DNA of 64,000 nt from Halopelagius fulvigenes (GCF_042662625.1 NZ_JBHSXH010000015.1:496001-560000), one strand, 5' to 3'. Shown: positions 43,495 through 52,364, counted from the stretch's first letter. Notes: a model not told the origin generated them from the letters alone. A program made the numbers and translations.

Positions 43495-44431
43495 CGACGA
43501 CATCGACAGACTACAGGCGAAACTCTCCCGCGTCCGCAGCGAAATCGGCAAGCGCATCGTCGGCCAGTCGGACGTGGTCGAACGACTCCTCGTCTGCGTC
43601 CTCGCGGACGGGAACGCCCTCCTCGAATCGAACCCCGGCCTCGGGAAGACGACGCTCGTTCGCACCGTCGCGGAGGTGACGGACCTCTCCTTCTCGCGCG
43701 TACAGAACACGCCCGACCTGATGCCCTCCGACATCACGGGCACCGAGATAATCCGCGAGTCCGAGCGGGGCCGGGAGTTCGTCTTCGAGAAGGGGCCGGT
43801 GTTCGCGAACCTCGTCCTCGCCGACGAGATAAACCGCGCGACACCGAAGACGCAGGCCGCCCTGCTGGAAGCGATGCAGGAGAGACAGGTGACCGCGGCG
43901 GGGGACACCTACGAGCTCCCGAGCCCGTTTTTCATCCTCGCGACGCAGAACCCCATCGACCAGGGCGGGACGTACCCGCTTCCGGAGGCCCAGACCGACC
44001 GCTTCCTGATGAAGATACTCGTCGATTACCCCTCGTTCGACGAGGAGAGCGAGATAGTGAACCGCTACGCGACGGGCGCGGCGAGTCCGAACGTCGAACG
44101 CGTCCTGAGCCGAGACGAACTCCTCCGGGCGCAGACGCTCGCCCGGCAGGTTCCCGTCGCCGACGATATCCGCGACAGGGCCGTCGAACTCGTCCGCGCG
44201 ACCAGAACCGCGGACGACATCGAGTACGGCGCGAGTCCCCGCGCGAGCATGTCGTTGATCCTCGCGGCGAAGGCGCGGGCGTTCCTCGCCGGGCGGTCGC
44301 ACGTGAGTTGGGAGGACGTCCGGGAGATGGCCCCGCCCGTCATCAGACACCGTATCGTCGTCGATTTCCGCGCCGAACGCGAGGGCGTCACGCCCGACGA
44401 GGCGGTGAACGCGTTGCTCGCGGACGTCTGA
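43484..44431 (+). CDS. moxR: MoxR-family AAA+ ATPase
   Basis: 315 residues from ATG 43484. Walker A SNPGLGKTT is near residue 47, Walker B LVLADEINRA near 110, sensor I FILATQNPIDQGGTYPL near 149, and arginine finger/sensor II region SPRASMSLILAAKARA near 247. MoxR ATPases act with VWA proteins as chaperones that insert metals or assemble complexes. Located between the VWA/coiled-coil genes and the DUF58 gene, the standard MoxR neighbourhood. Confidence 0.95.
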   Translation: MNPDDDIDRLQAKLSRVRSEIGKRIVGQSDVVERLLVCVLADGNALLESNPGLGKTTLVRTVAEVTDLSFSRVQNTPDLMPSDITGTEIIRESERGREFVFEKGPVFANLVLADEINRATPKTQAALLEAMQERQVTAAGDTYELPSPFFILATQNPIDQGGTYPLPEAQTDRFLMKILVDYPSFDEESEIVNRYATGAASPNVERVLSRDELLRAQTLARQVPVADDIRDRAVELVRATRTADDIEYGASPRASMSLILAAKARAFLAGRSHVSWEDVREMAPPVIRHRIVVDFRAEREGVTPDEAVNALLADV

Positions 44432-44433
44432 CG

Positions 44434-45294
44434 ATGCCCGTCGACCCCGGCTTCCTCGACGAACTCGCGCGCCTCGACGCCTCCTTGAAGCGGCGGTCGG
44501 ACTCGCCGTTGCAAGGCGAAACCGAGTCCGAGAGCGTCGGCGAGGGGTTGACGTTCAGCGACTACCGCAGGTACGCCCCCGGCGACGACACCCGCCTCAT
44601 CGACTGGCGCGTCTACGCGCGGACGGAGGAGTACTTCATCAAGCAGTTCGAGGCGGAGCGAAACCTCACCGTCCACGTCCTCGTCGACTCCTCGGCGTCG
44701 ATGGACTACGGCGAGGGCGACGCCCACAAGTTCGAGTTCGGCGCGAAGATAGGCCTCGGGTTCGCCTACCTCACCGCCGAGGAGAACAACGACTTCCGCT
44801 TTTCGACCGTCCGCGACGGGCCGTACCGCCTCGACGCCGGGCGGTCGAACCGCGGCGAACTCCTCTCCGTGATAGACCGGTTGAACGAGACGACGCTCGA
44901 CGGCGGGGCGGAACTCGCCGCCGCCGCCGAGGAGTACGCCGACACCATCCGCTCGCGGTCGCTCGTCGTCCTTGTCAGCGACTTCCTCGTGGACCCCGAG
45001 GAGGTGGCCGAAACCGTCGCCGCCCTCGGCGACAACGACGTACTCCTCGTCAACGTCCTCGCGCCGGACGAACTCGACCCCGGCGCGACCGGCGACACCA
45101 TCTTCGAGGACCCCGAGTCCCACGAGACGCGGCGGTCGTACTTCGGCGGGTCGTCGGCCCGGCGGTACCGGAACAGACTGGCGGAACACACCGACGCCGT
45201 CGCCGAACGGGCGCGCGACCTGCGGGCGGACTACGCCCTCCTCGACACGGGCGAGGACTTCTTCGAGGCGTTCACGGCCGTCTGGGTCGGGTGA
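44434..45294 (+). CDS. DUF58 domain protein (VWA-like)
   Basis: 286 residues from ATG 44434, two nt after the moxR stop. The DUF58 segment GLTFSDYRRYAPGDDTRLIDWRVYARTEEYFIKQFEAERN is near residue 38, followed by a VWA-like domain with VLVDSSASMDYG near 86. DUF58 proteins are the usual MoxR partner. No membrane span is visible, so it is cytoplasmic. It closes the six-gene locus. Confidence 0.92.
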   Translation: MPVDPGFLDELARLDASLKRRSDSPLQGETESESVGEGLTFSDYRRYAPGDDTRLIDWRVYARTEEYFIKQFEAERNLTVHVLVDSSASMDYGEGDAHKFEFGAKIGLGFAYLTAEENNDFRFSTVRDGPYRLDAGRSNRGELLSVIDRLNETTLDGGAELAAAAEEYADTIRSRSLVVLVSDFLVDPEEVAETVAALGDNDVLLVNVLAPDELDPGATGDTIFEDPESHETRRSYFGGSSARRYRNRLAEHTDAVAERARDLRADYALLDTGEDFFEAFTAVWVG

Positions 45295-45354
45295 CCGAGC
45301 GACCCCACCCCGGCCGCCCGCGCGCTTTTCATCGGCGCGACCGATATCCGCGCC

Positions 45355-46452
45355 GTGACACGACCGTACGAGAACGTCGCGGCGCGCCTCGCCGACCTCG
45401 ACCCCGTTTCGGTCTGCTGTCTCCCCGACGGCAGCGTGGACGACCACTACGAACTCCGATCCGGCGACGAGGACGTCGCCTCGCGGGAGGCGTTCGTCCG
45501 GGCCGTCGAGGGCGGCGCGGGGTCGCTTCGACGGCGACGCGCCGCGCGCGAACCCGGCGGACAGGCGGTCAACGCCGCCCGGCAGACCGCCGCGCTCGGC
45601 GACGACGCGACCCTCCTCGGCCACCTCGACCACGAGGTGTTCGAACGCCTCGACCCGGCGATAGAGGCGGTGTCGTTCGGGTCGCCATCGGAGGTCGACG
45701 TCCTCCGCTTCGAGGAGAGCGACCTGATGCTCGTCGCCGAGTCCGACGATCTCGAATCGTGGTCGGGGGCGGTCCTCCGGTCGGACAGACTGCTCGCGGC
45801 CCTCTACGACGCCGACGCGGTGTACGTCGGCAACTGGGCGTCCGCGCCGGGACTCCCGGCGGCGTTCGACGCGGTGGCTGAGGAGGTGACCGATTCGCTC
45901 GTCGTCGTGGACCCCGGCCCCCTCGGTCACCTCCCCGACGAGCGAATCGAGGGCCTGTTGGAGGCGCTTCGAGCGGTCTCGGGGTCGAACGAGGTCGTTT
46001 TGAGCCTCAACCGCCGGGAACTCGACGTGCTCGCGTCGCACGCGGACGGTTCGGCGGGCGAGGGCGACGAGGAGGACGCCGAGGGGGCCTCGGCGGGCGA
46101 CCGGACGGAGTCAGGCGACGACGCGGCCCGACTCGCCGCCCTCCGCGAGGCGGCGTCGCTCCGCCTGGCGGTCCTCCACGACGCAGACCGGGCCGTCGCC
46201 GCGGGCGTCGGAGGCGGCGAGGGAGGGGACGCCGAGGCGACGGCGGTTCCGAACGCGGAGACGGACCGCGTCGAGACGACGACGGGCGCGGGCGACCGGT
46301 TCTCGGCGGGACTCGCGCGCGCGTTGGCCGCCGGATGGTCCGCCGAGGAGTCGCTGGCGCTCGGAAACCTCTGCGCCACCTACCGCGTCGCGACCGGCGG
46401 AACCGGCACCGCGACGGAGTTGCGCGCGTTCGCCGACGCGACGTTCGGGTGA
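45355..46452 (+). CDS. PfkB-family carbohydrate kinase
   Basis: 365 residues from GTG 45355. GGQAVNAARQTAALG near residue 68 (N-terminal ribokinase signature) and TTGAGDRFSAGLARAL near 308 (C-terminal signature with the catalytic base and anion hole GAGD) define the family. An acidic Gly/Glu/Asp-rich insertion at about 232-260 is unusual and probably a surface loop. Substrate sugar unknown. Sixty nt after the DUF58 gene on the same strand, so it may be read through from the MoxR locus. Confidence 0.88.
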   Translation: MTRPYENVAARLADLDPVSVCCLPDGSVDDHYELRSGDEDVASREAFVRAVEGGAGSLRRRRAAREPGGQAVNAARQTAALGDDATLLGHLDHEVFERLDPAIEAVSFGSPSEVDVLRFEESDLMLVAESDDLESWSGAVLRSDRLLAALYDADAVYVGNWASAPGLPAAFDAVAEEVTDSLVVVDPGPLGHLPDERIEGLLEALRAVSGSNEVVLSLNRRELDVLASHADGSAGEGDEEDAEGASAGDRTESGDDAARLAALREAASLRLAVLHDADRAVAAGVGGGEGGDAEATAVPNAETDRVETTTGAGDRFSAGLARALAAGWSAEESLALGNLCATYRVATGGTGTATELRAFADATFG

Positions 46453-46509
46453 CCGACGCGACTGACCGCATCCCGCGACTATTTGGGAGTCGGACCGCGA
46501 CGGTGGAAC

Positions 46510-47761
46510 GTGTCGCACGAACAGGGCCGCCGCGTGGTCGCCCTCGTCTCGGGGTCGCACTTCGTCAACCACGCGTACATGGTGCTTTTGGCCCCCCTCG
46601 TTGGCGTCCTCGCGGCGCGGTTCGACGTGGGCATCGCCGCGATAGGGCTCGCAATCGGCGTCCCGCAGGCCGGTGGTGCTCCTCTTGCAACTTCCGTTCG
46701 GCTACGTCTCGGATAGCCACAGCCGAACGCTCGTCCTCGTCGCGTCGCTCGTCTTCGGAACGCTCGGCACCGCGACGACGGCGCTGGCACCCTCCTACGA
46801 GTGGCTCCTCGCCGCGCAGGTGGTTCTCGGCGTCGGCGTCGCCGGCCACCACCCCGCCCACTACCCCCTGTTGGCCGTCGCCTCCTCCGACGAGTCGCGG
46901 GGGAGAGCCTACAGCGCGCACGCGTTCGGCGGGGAGGCCGGACTCGCCGCCCCGTACGCCGTCGTCGGGGTCACCTCCGCGCTCTCGCTGTCGTGGCGCT
47001 ACGCCGTCGGCGCTCTCGCCGCCGTGGGCCTCGGCTACACTCTCCTCGCTTTGGCCGCGATTCGCGGACTGGCCGACGACATCAAGCGCCCAGCCCCGGC
47101 GGACCGCGCGACCGAACGGCCCGCGCTCCGGTCGGTTCCCGGTCGCGTCGCGGCGGCGGGCCGCGCCCTCGTACGTTCGACGGGCATCCTCGGGTTGACC
47201 GTCCTCGCCTTCGTCACCTCGGCGGCGGCGTGGTGCATCCGAACGTACACGCCGCAGCTTTTGACCGCGGGCTACGGCGTCGCCGACGGGACGGCGAACC
47301 TCCTCGTCTCCGGGATGCTCGTCGTCGGCGCGGTACTCATCCTCTTCGGCGGGTCACTGACGGATCGCATGGGACCGCCGGCGGTGGCGTACGGCGGGTA
47401 CGCGGCGCTGGCGGTCGTCGCGGCGGCGCTGGCGACGCTGTCGCTCCCCCTCGCCGGTCTCGTCCTCGTGTTGCCGTTCAGCGGCACCATCAGCGTCTCC
47501 CGCCCCGCGCGTTCGACGCTCGCGGACCGCCTCTCCGTGCGGAGCGACCTCGGGAAGAACTTCGCCCTCGTGACCGTCGGCATCTCGCTCGGCGGCGCCG
47601 TCGCGCCGCCCGCGTTCGGGTACATCATCGACGCCACTGGCGTCGCCGTCGCGTTCGGTATCGTCTCGGGCAGCGCCCTCCTCTGTATCGCCCTCGTCCG
47701 CCTGACGCTCCGAACTGCGCCGCCGTCGGTCGCGGCCCCCGCGCCGACGGGCGACGACTGA
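46510..47761 (+). pseudogene. MFS transporter gene interrupted by a frameshift
   Basis: The first part (GTG 46510) encodes the first span (HFVNHAYMVLLAPLVGVLA) to LAIGVPQA; the continuation is in another frame from base 46673 (VVLLLQLPFGYVSDSHSRTLV...) and gives the remaining spans to TGA 47761. Removing one G near 46672 (run CCGGTGG) joins them into a normal carrier of about 417 residues with the MFS loop GYVSDSHSR. So the gene is either recently inactivated or there is a base-calling error. Substrate unknown; it lies downstream of the sugar kinase, with 58 nt between. Confidence 0.8.
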
Positions 47762-47854
47762 CGGCGACGCACCGTCAGCAAACCCCGAAAATCCGGCGCG
47801 CTCGCAACTATCTTCACTATTCTGCGCGTCGTATCGGATACTCGGTGTTTCGAG

Positions 47855-48307
47855 ATGGCAACTACTTCCTCCTCTGCAGTCGAGAACCGACGAACGTTCG
47901 AGCGCGTCGCCCGAGAGTTCTGGAACGAACGGGACTACGACGTCGCTGACGACGCCTACGCCGAGGAAATTAGACTGCACACGCAGACGGAACCGGACGT
48001 CCTCGAAGGCGTCGAGGCGGTCAAGGAGTTCGCTCGGCGGTACCACGACGCGTTCTCCGACTTCGAGCTCGAACTGTGCGACGTCCGAGCGTCCGACGAC
48101 GTAGTCTACGGGCGGTACGCCGTCCGCGGCACGCACGACGGAACGCTTCGGAGTCCCGACGGCGACATCCCCGCCACCGGCGAGCGAATCGAACTGTGGG
48201 GACTCGTCGAAGCGCGGTTCGAAGACGGCCGGTGCGTCGAAGAGTGGAACAGCACCGACGCCGCGACGATGGCGAGTCAGCTCGGCCTCACGCCGGGAAT
48301 CGAGTGA
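47855..48307 (+). CDS. SnoaL-like NTF2-fold protein
   Basis: 150 residues. The pattern VAREFWNERDYDVADDAYAEEI, VEAVKEFARRYHDAFSDFE, VYGRYAVRGTHDG and FEDGRCVEEW is that of SnoaL-like/ester cyclase NTF2-fold proteins. Related to the 33228 gene in fold but not close in sequence. Function unknown; no polyketide genes nearby. Confidence 0.85.
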   Translation: MATTSSSAVENRRTFERVAREFWNERDYDVADDAYAEEIRLHTQTEPDVLEGVEAVKEFARRYHDAFSDFELELCDVRASDDVVYGRYAVRGTHDGTLRSPDGDIPATGERIELWGLVEARFEDGRCVEEWNSTDAATMASQLGLTPGIE

Positions 48308-48312
48308 AAAAA
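48307..48312 (-). terminator. T-run downstream of the small zinc-binding protein gene
   Basis: Six T residues on the minus strand begin 25 nt after the stop of the 48337-48534 gene; overlaps the last base of the convergent SnoaL-like gene. Confidence 0.5.
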
Positions 48313-48336
48313 GCGGCGTTTCGACGTTTCGGCGCG

Positions 48337-48534
48337 CTAGCCGGACCACTCGCCGCCGATGTCGTTCGTGACCGAGTTCCGCCACTCGTCGAACCCGCGT
48401 TCGCAGACGGAACTCTCCCGCAGGTGGATCATGAACCCCTCGCCGGGGTTCTCTAACTCGGTCGTGCAGAACGGACAGACGCTCGGGTCGTCCCACGTGT
48501 ACGGCAGGACCGAGGGAGTTTCTGTTTCTGACAT
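48337..48534 (-). CDS. Small zinc-finger-like protein (DUF7501-like)
   Basis: 65 residues. Metal site CPFC at residues 20-23 and, later, H37-x6-C44 (MIHLRESSVCERGFDEW) suggest a C2HC finger. Haloarchaea have many such small proteins; assignment to DUF7501 is from pattern only. Role unknown. It has a clear TATA box upstream and faces the EamA gene across an A/T-rich 159-nt gap. Confidence 0.78.
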   Translation of the reverse strand: MSETETPSVLPYTWDDPSVCPFCTTELENPGEGFMIHLRESSVCERGFDEWRNSVTNDIGGEWSG

Positions 48535-48550
48535 ACGTGCGTGTACACGC

Positions 48551-48564
48551 TCATTTTATATAAG
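48551..48564 (-). promoter_or_regulatory. TATA box of the small zinc-finger-like gene
   Basis: Minus strand CTTATATAAAATGA, 17-30 nt before the ATG at 48534. It lies in the most A/T-rich 130 nt of the window (48540-48660). Confidence 0.65.
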
Positions 48565-48693
48565 TATGAGTCCCTAATTGATCATTTTCAGGACGTGTAT
48601 ACACTATATCTCGAAATACGACCGAATATATCTCAAAATACCATCGAGGCGCTTCGAAACGGTAAACTCCGGCGAGAGGATACGATTCGGTCG

Positions 48694-49119
48694 ATGAACT
48701 ACATGCTGTGGGCCGTTCTCGCCCTCGCCGCCTACTCGCTCGTCGCGCCGCTTATGAGCGTCGCGACGACCGGTTCGCCGAAGATACCGAGCAACGTGGC
48801 GGCGTTGATGGCGAACACGGTACTGGTCGCCGTGACGTTGGGCGTCGTCGTCTACAACGACAGCAACGCCGTCGCCTACGTCTCGCACCCGAAGGCGAAG
48901 TTCGTCCTCGCCGCGGGCGTCTGTCTCACCGTCGGCATCCTCGCGTACTACCGCGCGCTGTCGATGGGGCCGGTGAGCATCGTCTCGCCCGTCTTCGGGA
49001 TGTTTCTCGTCCTCAGCTCCGTCATCGGCATCGCCTTCCTGAACGAGTCGCTCACCGCCCGCAAGGTGCTCGGAATCGGCCTCGCCCTCGTCTCTATCTA
49101 CCTCGTCAGCGTCGAGTGA
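48694..49119 (+). CDS. EamA-type transporter, half-size
   Basis: 141 residues from ATG 48694 (MNYMLWAVLALAAYSL) with about five spans; YRALSMGPVSIVSPVFGMFLVLSSVIGIAFLNESLTARK is the EamA/DMT repeat. Normal DMT carriers have two such repeats, so this is a half-size form that would need to dimerise. Substrate unknown. An in-frame extension upstream (48541) is not hydrophobic and runs through the A/T-rich promoter region. Confidence 0.85.
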   Translation: MNYMLWAVLALAAYSLVAPLMSVATTGSPKIPSNVAALMANTVLVAVTLGVVVYNDSNAVAYVSHPKAKFVLAAGVCLTVGILAYYRALSMGPVSIVSPVFGMFLVLSSVIGIAFLNESLTARKVLGIGLALVSIYLVSVE

Positions 49120-49151
49120 CGCCCCCTCGCGGGACGGAGAGCGGCAACGAC

Positions 49152-49156
49152 TTTTT
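49152..49156 (+). terminator. T-run between the EamA and thioredoxin-like genes
   Basis: Five T residues about 35 nt after the EamA stop, ahead of the thioredoxin-like gene; could end the EamA transcript, or be part of the next promoter (28 nt upstream of ATG 49180). Confidence 0.35.
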
Positions 49157-49179
49157 GCGCGGCGCGCGAACTCCCGCGC

Positions 49180-49743
49180 ATGGTGTTGATGCAGTCAGAC
49201 TCCGAACTGTCGCACGGGGACGAAGCGCCCTTCTTCTCGCTCCCGGCCGCGGACGGGGAGACGTACGCGCTCGACTCCTTCGCCGACGCGGCGGCGTTGC
49301 TCGTCGTGTTCACGTGTAACCACTGTCCGTACGCGGAGGCGAAGCGCGAGGAGTTGAACCACCTCGCCGAGTCGTACGACGGACTCGCCGTCGTCGGTAT
49401 CAACCCGAACGACGAGGAGGAGTACCCCGACGACTCCTACGAGGCGATGCGCGAACGGGTGGACGAGAGGGAGGTTCGCTTCACCGCCTACCTCCGCGAC
49501 GAGTCCCAAGACGTCGCCCGGGAGTACGGGGCCGTCTGCACGCCCGACCCGTTCCTCTTCGAACGCACGGACGAGGGGTTCGAGTTGGTCTTCCACTCGC
49601 GCATCGACGACGCGATGAGTCCCGACGAGGACCCGACAGACTACGAGATGCGGACGGCCGTCGAGGCGGTGTTGGCCGACGAGGAGATACCTATCGAGGA
49701 GACGCCCTCGCAGGGGTGCTCCATCAAGTGGCGCGACGAGTAG
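49180..49743 (+). CDS. Thioredoxin-fold (AhpC/TSA-like) protein
   Basis: 187 residues. FFSLPAADGETYALDSF, LLVVFTCNHCPYAEAKREELNHLAESY with Cys-x2-Cys near residue 47, GINPNDEEEYPDDS, and TPDPFLFERTDEGFELVFHSRIDDAMSP. This is the redoxin group often annotated as thioredoxin family or peroxiredoxin-like; it may be a thiol-disulfide oxidoreductase. Ends SQGCSIKW with an additional cysteine. Adjacent to a convergent RNA-binding protein gene, one nt apart. Confidence 0.9.
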   Translation: MVLMQSDSELSHGDEAPFFSLPAADGETYALDSFADAAALLVVFTCNHCPYAEAKREELNHLAESYDGLAVVGINPNDEEEYPDDSYEAMRERVDEREVRFTAYLRDESQDVAREYGAVCTPDPFLFERTDEGFELVFHSRIDDAMSPDEDPTDYEMRTAVEAVLADEEIPIEETPSQGCSIKWRDE

Positions 49744-50187
49744 TCACTCGAGGTCCAACTCCGAGGCCTGTTGAAGCGCCTCGCGGGCGCTCTCGACGGC
49801 GGTCTCCTTCTTCGCCGGGTAGGCTTCGACTTTCGCGCGGAGCGTGAGTCCCCCGCCCCGGCGGACGTCGCCCTTGAACGCGGCCTGTTTGTCCAACCGC
49901 ATGAACAGCTCGCAGTTCTCGGTCACCCGGTCGTCCAACTCGTCGAGGAGTCCCTCGAAGTCGGGCAGTTCCGAGATGCGCGCGAGGACGTGGCGGACTT
50001 CGTCGGCGTTCTCGACGCGGGCCGAGAAGACGATGATGCGGTCGCCGTGGTGGCCGGTGCTGACGGTGCGTTCGACCTCGAACTCCTCGGGGAGGAACGT
50101 CCGAAGCGCATCCTCGACGCGCTTCTCGTCTTCGGTCGCGTAACAGAACGTACGCAGGTCTACGTAGTGGAACGGGACGCGCGGCAT
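49744..50187 (-). CDS. RNA-binding protein (archaeal DUF54 family)
   Basis: 147 residues. The order VDLRTFCYATEDEKRVEDALRTFLP, VSTGHHGDRIIVFSARVENADEVRHVLARI, and MRLDKQAAFKGDVRRGG is conserved in the archaeal family that resembles exosome-associated/RNA-binding DUF54 proteins. Convergent with the thioredoxin-like gene by one nt. Specific RNA target unknown. Confidence 0.88.
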   Translation of the reverse strand: MPRVPFHYVDLRTFCYATEDEKRVEDALRTFLPEEFEVERTVSTGHHGDRIIVFSARVENADEVRHVLARISELPDFEGLLDELDDRVTENCELFMRLDKQAAFKGDVRRGGGLTLRAKVEAYPAKKETAVESAREALQQASELDLE

Positions 50188-50226
50188 TCTTCGTCGCCGA
50201 TTCGCACCGCGCGGGGAAAAGCCCGC

Positions 50227-50418
50227 TTATTCCTCGTCTTCGTCGGCCGCTTCGAGCTGGTCTTCGGAGATGCCGACCTCCTGTCCGTCGTCGAAGCTCA
50301 CGGTGTACGTCGGGTCGCCGAACATCGTCTCGACGACCTGCGTGATGGTCCCGACCTCGCCGTCGAACTCGCTGTGTTTGTCGTGCAGGACGACCGTGTC
50401 TTCCTTTTCGAAGGACAT
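50227..50418 (-). CDS. DUF1918-like small protein
   Basis: 63 residues from ATG 50418 (MSFEKEDTVVLHDKHSEFDGEVG). A small beta-barrel with the pattern EKEDTVVLHDKHSEF...GTITQVVETMFGDPTYTVSFDDGQEVGI and an acidic tail. The in-frame extension nine codons upstream is possible but less family-like. The SH3-like fold suggests RNA or protein binding; function unknown. It may be co-transcribed with the RNA-binding protein gene 39 nt downstream. Confidence 0.85.
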   Translation of the reverse strand: MSFEKEDTVVLHDKHSEFDGEVGTITQVVETMFGDPTYTVSFDDGQEVGISEDQLEAADEDEE

Positions 50419-50642
50419 GGCCGAACGGTCGCTCCGGACGCTCAAAAGTGGACTGATTCACCGACTGCTCCCGTCCGTCCGGCGGGGTCGGCGACGTGAG
50501 AATCGGCGTCTTTCCCCGAACGAAGCTACCTTTACTCGTGGGGTCGAATCGCCGCCATGAACGCCACGGACGCCCGAGAAACCCGCCCGCCCGACAGAAC
50601 CGCACGGAGTCCGGCGGTCCCTCGATATTCGCTCGACGACAG

Positions 50643-51206
50643 ATGACGGTCGACGACCTCTGGTTTCTCGCGGACGAAGCCGCCCAACGGGCCGAACAGG
50701 CGTACCACCGACTCCGAGAGCGCCACTCGGGGTTCATCCAGCGGACGCACGCGCGGCACGTCACCAGAGAGCGGTTCCGGACGCTCGCGCGGCGGGTGAA
50801 GGCCACCGGCGCGCCGTACGGCGCACAGACCATCGTCCACCGCGACGGCGACGAACTGCTCCTCGTCAGACACGAGGGCGTCGATATGTGGGTGCTCCCC
50901 GGGGGCGAACTGCGCGACGGGGAGACGTACCGCGAGGCGGCGGAGCGAGAACTCGCCGAGGAGGCGGGCGTCTCCGCGGACTACCGCGGCCTCGCCATGG
51001 CGAACCGCATCGACATCGAGTGCGAGGACCACTCGACGTGGGGCGTCCTCCCCGTCTTCGCCGCGGCGGCGACCGAACTCGACCTCTCGGTGTGCGACCC
51101 GGACGGCGAAATCTCCGCGGCGGAGTGGTTCCCCTTCTCGGACCTCCCGGACGACACGCGCGACCGAGACGACATCCTCGCGTGGCGCGACCGGACGCTG
51201 CCGTGA
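50643..51206 (+). CDS. NUDIX hydrolase
   Basis: 187 residues from ATG 50643. A helical N-terminal extension (1-60) precedes the NUDIX fold; the box is complete (GGELRDGETYREAAERELAE plus EAGV, about residues 89-112) with the catalytic Glu residues in REL-x-EE. It should hydrolyse a nucleoside diphosphate linked to another moiety. The N-terminal extension is typical of haloarchaeal members. Substrate unknown. Confidence 0.92.
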   Translation: MTVDDLWFLADEAAQRAEQAYHRLRERHSGFIQRTHARHVTRERFRTLARRVKATGAPYGAQTIVHRDGDELLLVRHEGVDMWVLPGGELRDGETYREAAERELAEEAGVSADYRGLAMANRIDIECEDHSTWGVLPVFAAAATELDLSVCDPDGEISAAEWFPFSDLPDDTRDRDDILAWRDRTLP

Positions 51207-51225
51207 CGAGCGAGTACGGCCCGGC

Positions 51226-51573
51226 TCACCGCGGCGCGTCGTCTCCGTCCGCGGGCGTCTCGACGTTCTGCCCCCAGAACCCGGGGTGCTTCGTCACCGT
51301 CACGTCGCCCAGAACCCGCGTCCGGCAGGCGAGTCTCAGGCCCGAATCCGCGTCGTGCGGCGGCGCGGACAGACGCCCGCGCTCTCTGGTCCCCGGGTCG
51401 GACACCTCGCCCTCGACGGCGACGGCGCACGTCCCGCACGTCGCGTGGCCGCGGCAGTTGAGGAGCCGAGACCGCCCGTTGTGCGGCGTCTCGCCGGCGT
51501 CGAGGAGAACGTCGCGCAGGACGGCCCCGCGTTCGCACTCTATCTCCTTCCCTCGGTAGTTAACGACAGGCAT
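51226..51573 (-). CDS. 2Fe-2S ferredoxin
   Basis: 115 residues from ATG 51573 (MPVVNYRGKEIEC). Plant-type iron-sulfur binding with Cys40, Cys46, Cys49 and Cys83 (NCRGHATCGTC...LACRT). The usual haloarchaeal ferredoxin is longer and has an acidic N-terminal insertion that is missing here, so this is a short variant. An electron carrier; partner enzyme unknown. Faces the DsbA-like gene across 84 nt. Confidence 0.9.
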   Translation of the reverse strand: MPVVNYRGKEIECERGAVLRDVLLDAGETPHNGRSRLLNCRGHATCGTCAVAVEGEVSDPGTRERGRLSAPPHDADSGLRLACRTRVLGDVTVTKHPGFWGQNVETPADGDDAPR

Positions 51574-51657
51574 AGTTGTGAGTGCGCGCGCCGGACGTAA
51601 AGGAGTAGCTCGCGCCGCCTCGGTGGTCCTAAATACCGGGACACCCTCCTGTCGGGT

Positions 51658-52317
51658 ATGCGAACGAGCCGACGTGCCCTCCTCGCCGCGACGGGTGGCG
51701 CACTCGCCGCCACGGCCGGTTGCCTCGGAAGTCTCCCCGGTTCCTCGGGCGGTTCGAAACCCTCCTGTGACGTCGGAGAGCAACAGACGGTCCAACAGCT
51801 CCCGCGTCCGGCGCTCGGACCCGACGACGCGTCCGTGACGGTGGACGCCTACGAGGACTTCGCGTGCCCTCACTGCGCGACCTACAGCACGGAGGTTTTC
51901 CCGAAGATACGCGAAGACTACATCTCCTCGGGCGACATCCGGTACCGCTTCTTCGACTTCCCGCTTCCCGTCAACGAGCAGTGGTCGTGGGGCGGCGCTA
52001 TCGCCGCGCGGGCCGTCCAAGACCGGACGGACGCCGAGACGTTCTTCGACTACGCCCACGCCATCTTCGAGAATCAGGACAAGCTCACGAGTTCGGGCTA
52101 CCAACTCGTCCACGACTTGGCGGAGGACCGCAGCGTGAACGGCTGTCAGGTCATGGCCGCCGTCGAACAGGACACCTACCGGCCGGTCGTCGAGGCCGAC
52201 CGCCAACGCGCCGTGGACAAGGGGTACAGTTCGACGCCCACCGTCGTCGTCGACGGCCAAGCGCTCGATTCCTACGGCTACGACGCCGTCTCGTCGGCCA
52301 TCGACAGCAAACTCTGA
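51658..52317 (+). CDS. DsbA-like lipoprotein
   Basis: 219 residues. Twin-arginine leader (MRTSRRALLAATG) and lipobox ATAGC (Cys22), so Tat-exported and lipid-anchored. The thioredoxin fold has the redox motif CPHC (Cys70, Cys73) in YEDFACPHCATYSTEVFP and cis-Pro segment SSTPTVVVDG. An oxidoreductase for exported disulfide proteins, related to DsbA/BdbD type. Inferred, as no DsbB is adjacent. Confidence 0.92.
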   Translation: MRTSRRALLAATGGALAATAGCLGSLPGSSGGSKPSCDVGEQQTVQQLPRPALGPDDASVTVDAYEDFACPHCATYSTEVFPKIREDYISSGDIRYRFFDFPLPVNEQWSWGGAIAARAVQDRTDAETFFDYAHAIFENQDKLTSSGYQLVHDLAEDRSVNGCQVMAAVEQDTYRPVVEADRQRAVDKGYSSTPTVVVDGQALDSYGYDAVSSAIDSKL

Positions 52318-52364
52318 GGGGGACGCGACCCCGAAGGCGGGACGCGCGAGCCACCGCCGAATAA

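Noticed and set aside
41980..43908. 642-codon minus-strand frame over the coiled-coil and moxR genes
   Set aside because: Ser/Arg-rich antisense of strongly coding plus-strand genes.
46660..46680. Programmed frameshift explanation for the MFS gene
   Set aside because: The site has no slippery heptamer or obvious downstream stimulator; inactivation or sequencing error is simpler.
48541..48693. N-terminal extension of the EamA protein
   Set aside because: The added residues are polar and encoded by the A/T-rich promoter region.
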